DNA of 64,000 nucleotides from Cladocopium goreaui (taxonomy: Eukaryota; Sar; Dinophyceae; Suessiales; Symbiodiniaceae): the NCBI GenBank assembly GCA_947184155.2, contig CAMXCT020002338.1:39834-103833 (forward strand). The letters are read 5' to 3'. Of the stretch, positions 61,701 through 64,000 are shown piece by piece. The position numbers and the translations under genes were made by a program. The notes beneath the pieces were generated by a model. The model saw nothing but the letters and a program-made list of their open reading frames with translations. It did not search any database and was not told the DNA's origin. Each line of letters starts with the position of its first letter. Positions within the stretch are counted from its first letter, which is position 1.

Positions 61701-63987
61701 TTTGTCTAGTGTTGATGCCTTCCATTCCTGATTTGTACTCAGTACTCGTTATCTTTAAGCATGACTTCTGTCTGAAACATTGAAAGCTTGGAGGTGAACC
61801 CTGGCAATCCAACTGGCGTGATCCTTCCAAAAGACTTGCCCGGCAACACAGTGGTGGATTTGGTGGCAAAGCCAATAATCATAAGCCCCAATTGAGTATG
61901 ATTTACTCTGACATATGGTTGGAATTTATTGGATATGATCGGGTTTAACCACATTCACTGGAAGCCAAGTATTCTTTTGCTCACTAGTTTCCCTGATTTT
62001 CCCTGGTTCATGTGCCCGGAAGGCTTGAACGATTTTCTGCCGCATGCCAGCGGCACCAAGTATGGATGGTGGTTGACAACACCTATGAACACTTCACGTA
62101 TGAGGAGGTGGGATCCAGCTCTGAAGATATCCTTTTCTGGACCATCAAAACGACATCTTTCCTATGCAGGAAGGGCACGCTCCCCACTGTTGCGTCAGTG
62201 GTGACCACGTGGTGAACGTTTTCTCCTTCAGCAAAGCCTTCGGCATGATGGGCTGGAGAATAGGCACTTGGGCTAAAGTTGGCCAAAGGTTGGAGGGCCA
62301 GAAAGGGGCAGTGGGCTGTTTTCATTGAACACCCAGGTGTTTTTTTTCTGCATGTTTCCAACCATACCAATATTAGCATGAGTTTAGGGGCAACTCAGTA
62401 ATGAGCCGACTTTCTGTGGGATGAGCTGAGGCTACCTGGACTGAACCTCAGACTGTTGGGACGGGAATCAAAGATTGGAAAGAGTCAAAGATCAAGACAA
62501 GTCATAGCTGACCCATGGAAATGGACTGAGTATGACTGAGTTTACCATTTCTTCATATTCTTTGACTACTTTCATTTGGGGCCCTCGAGCTTTTGTGTTT
62601 GATTCGCAATGAACTTCGCAGTGATTGGCCAGTCAAATCCTGACCGTCCAAAACTACGCCTGGGAAAATTGGGAAGACGTCAGCCGTGTCCGAGGCGTTT
62701 CCCCCCAGCCTTGGTCCTGAGCTGATGAAGGCCCACAGACCGGTCATGGCGAAGCAAAAAAATACACGGACAAGATTTTTCCGATGGTGTTTCCGGACCT
62801 ATGTCCAAACTAATGAGTTTTTTTAAAACTACATTATCCCCATGATTTTCCCCATATGTTTCCATCGTTTTTTGAACTTGTCCTGTGAATTTATCCTAAC
62901 TCCGTGTTCTGACGAATCTGCCCAGGTGCAGGATACCATTGCCATTTGCCCAGCCGTGGCTTCGCAGAAAGTGGCCATGGCTGCGTTGGAAAGTGGACGC
63001 CAGTGGGTGTGGGGAAACTCAGCCGGGGTTGGTAAGTCCCAGGCTGTGGATGGAAATGTGGTGCCTTTTTTTGGGGGTTGGAATTTCGAAACATCACCCT
63101 GAAGAGACTGTAACTAGATATGATCCACTTGGATGTTGAGTGGTGTTCGAAAGGAAACGCGTCACTACACCTGATTCTGGTCTTACTTACGTCTAAAAGA
63201 ACGGACTTTTGTACTGATTTCTCTTGGCCGGTCCTGATCTTGTCTGGTTTACATCCACAAGATTCCACAAGGTTTAATTTTAGTTCTTCAAGATTTGATT
63301 TGAATCATTTCTTCCCAAGAATTTGCCGCAGATCTCCCACAGCCCGGATCATGCCCTTGCGCATCCTTTTCGGCCGAGGAAAGATCACGTCACAGGGCTG
63401 AAAGAGAACCGTCGCCTGGTCGTGGCCGCTGTAGAGGAGACCTTGGGGAAAGGTGCCGTGGCAGGCGCGGCCAAAAGCTCACAGCTTTCTGATTTGGGAG
63501 TTTTGACATTCATCATCTTCAGTCATAAAACGGTGAGTTTTCTACCTGAAAGAACACCGTGTAAGTCCATGGAAGTCATGTAACTAAGAAGAAACCATTC
63601 CAAGACATCAAAACCCAAAGTGGGCTGGAAGGTGGGTCTGGTGCCATCTATTTGATGGTGAAGTTGCCAGCTGGATTTGAAAATGTTTCCTGGCTCAAGG
63701 ATGTGTGGTGTCCTGCGTGTTTGTTTGGTCAATCAAGGCCTAAGGTACTGTTCGAGATTTGAGACGGGCTAAGTGAAGGTTTGGACAGCTACGAACTCTC
63801 GGAGACGAGGGATTAAAAACCGTTCATTTGAGGGATTCGCAACATAATGAGCAAGCTTCATTTCCCAATACTGATTCAGTGGTTAATGCTGGATCATGAT
63901 CCTGGACTTTGAATTCAGCGTGGGGCAATTTTTTGTGCCACGCACTTCCGAGGACACCCGTGTGGTGGAATGGTTGAGTGAGAAGCG
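58738..63987 (+). CDS. Class I/II PLP aminotransferase, ISS1/VAS1-like, at least 17 exons, 3' end beyond window
   Basis: Exons (bp): 58738-58808, 59385-59469, 59626-59668, 60008-60048, 60253-60291, 60629-60694, 60866-60906, 61080-61137, 61210-~61244, 61794-61837, 62023-62104, 62170-62263, 62684-62730, 62926-63031, 63396-63464, 63632-63699, 63953-63987. The joined product follows plant ISS1/VAS1 aromatic aminotransferases nearly throughout. Landmarks are MSLAQGIVHWAPP, VMVTAGANQAYTN, AVLFRPFYFNHRMALQMTGG, VNPGNPTG, VVDNTYEHF, HCCVSGDHVVNVFSFSKAFG (its Lys forms the PLP Schiff base), VQDTIAICPA, GSGAIYLMVKLP and DTRVVEWLSEK. The Asp and Tyr of VDNTYEHF contact PLP. In plants the enzyme moves amino groups between methionine or aromatic amino acids and their keto acids. 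Donors are GC at nine resolved junctions, GA at four and GT at three. One short piece between 61245 and 61793 is unresolved (a PQPVE peptide ending near 61433 is possible). The start codon was not found. No key residue seen is lost. Confidence 0.88.
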
Positions 63988-64000
63988 GTGGCCTTAGGAT
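63988..64000 (+). other. Start of an intron cut by the window edge
   Basis: GTGGCC follows the last visible aminotransferase exon after AAGCG. An in-frame TAG lies just inside, so the exon must end here. Confidence 0.5.

Noticed and set aside
1-64000. Dinoflagellate spliced-leader relics
   Set aside because: Scanned by eye on both strands for the conserved CCATTTTGGCTCAAG core next to candidate genes; none was seen, so no gene here can be called a recycled mRNA on that ground.

Overview
This window looks like nuclear DNA of a dinoflagellate, most likely of the Suessiales/Symbiodiniaceae type. The grounds are: coding sequence is broken into very short exons (35-120 bp); reading frames join only if GC and GA are accepted as intron starts beside GT; nearly every intron ends in AG followed by G, with the same 2-5 bases repeated at both splice sites; and introns and spacers are packed with TA-flanked foldback elements, microsatellites and a satellite array. 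I looked by eye for the dinoflagellate spliced leader and its relics and saw none. No prokaryotic gene organisation, rRNA, tRNA or CRISPR array was recognised.

Layout. 1-855: minus-strand broken copy of a TIR-like membrane protein. 0.9-14.9 kb: mostly foldbacks and AT-rich repeats with a few weak exon candidates. 14.96-26.2 kb: plus-strand exons of an RNA-recognition-motif protein with Gly/Gln/Tyr-rich downstream exons, interrupted by a 5'-truncated non-LTR reverse transcriptase fragment (20.1-22.0 kb). 28.0-29.6 kb: a ~94-bp satellite with higher-order structure. 30-34.7 kb: degenerate short repeats. 34.88-36.62 kb: the intact TIR-like membrane protein with one GC-AG intron. 36.6-43 kb: spacer with degenerate repeats. 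43.0-49.3 kb: exons of an Ala/Pro/Lys-rich coiled-coil protein ending in an AT-hook. 50.0-52.7 kb: a CATA-derived microsatellite. 53.5-54.2 kb: two exons of a HAD-like hydrolase. 58.7-64.0 kb: at least 17 exons of a class I/II aminotransferase of the plant ISS1/VAS1 type, running off the right edge.

From about 15 kb on, every gene I could recognise reads on the plus strand, which fits the unidirectional gene arrays of dinoflagellates. The genes share no obvious pathway: RNA binding, a TIR-like membrane protein, a chromatin-type AT-hook protein, a phosphatase-like enzyme and amino-acid metabolism. The most informative parts are the aminotransferase, whose conserved protein family lets the splice junctions be read out base by base, and the TIR-like gene, where a membrane hairpin appears to sit inside the TIR fold.
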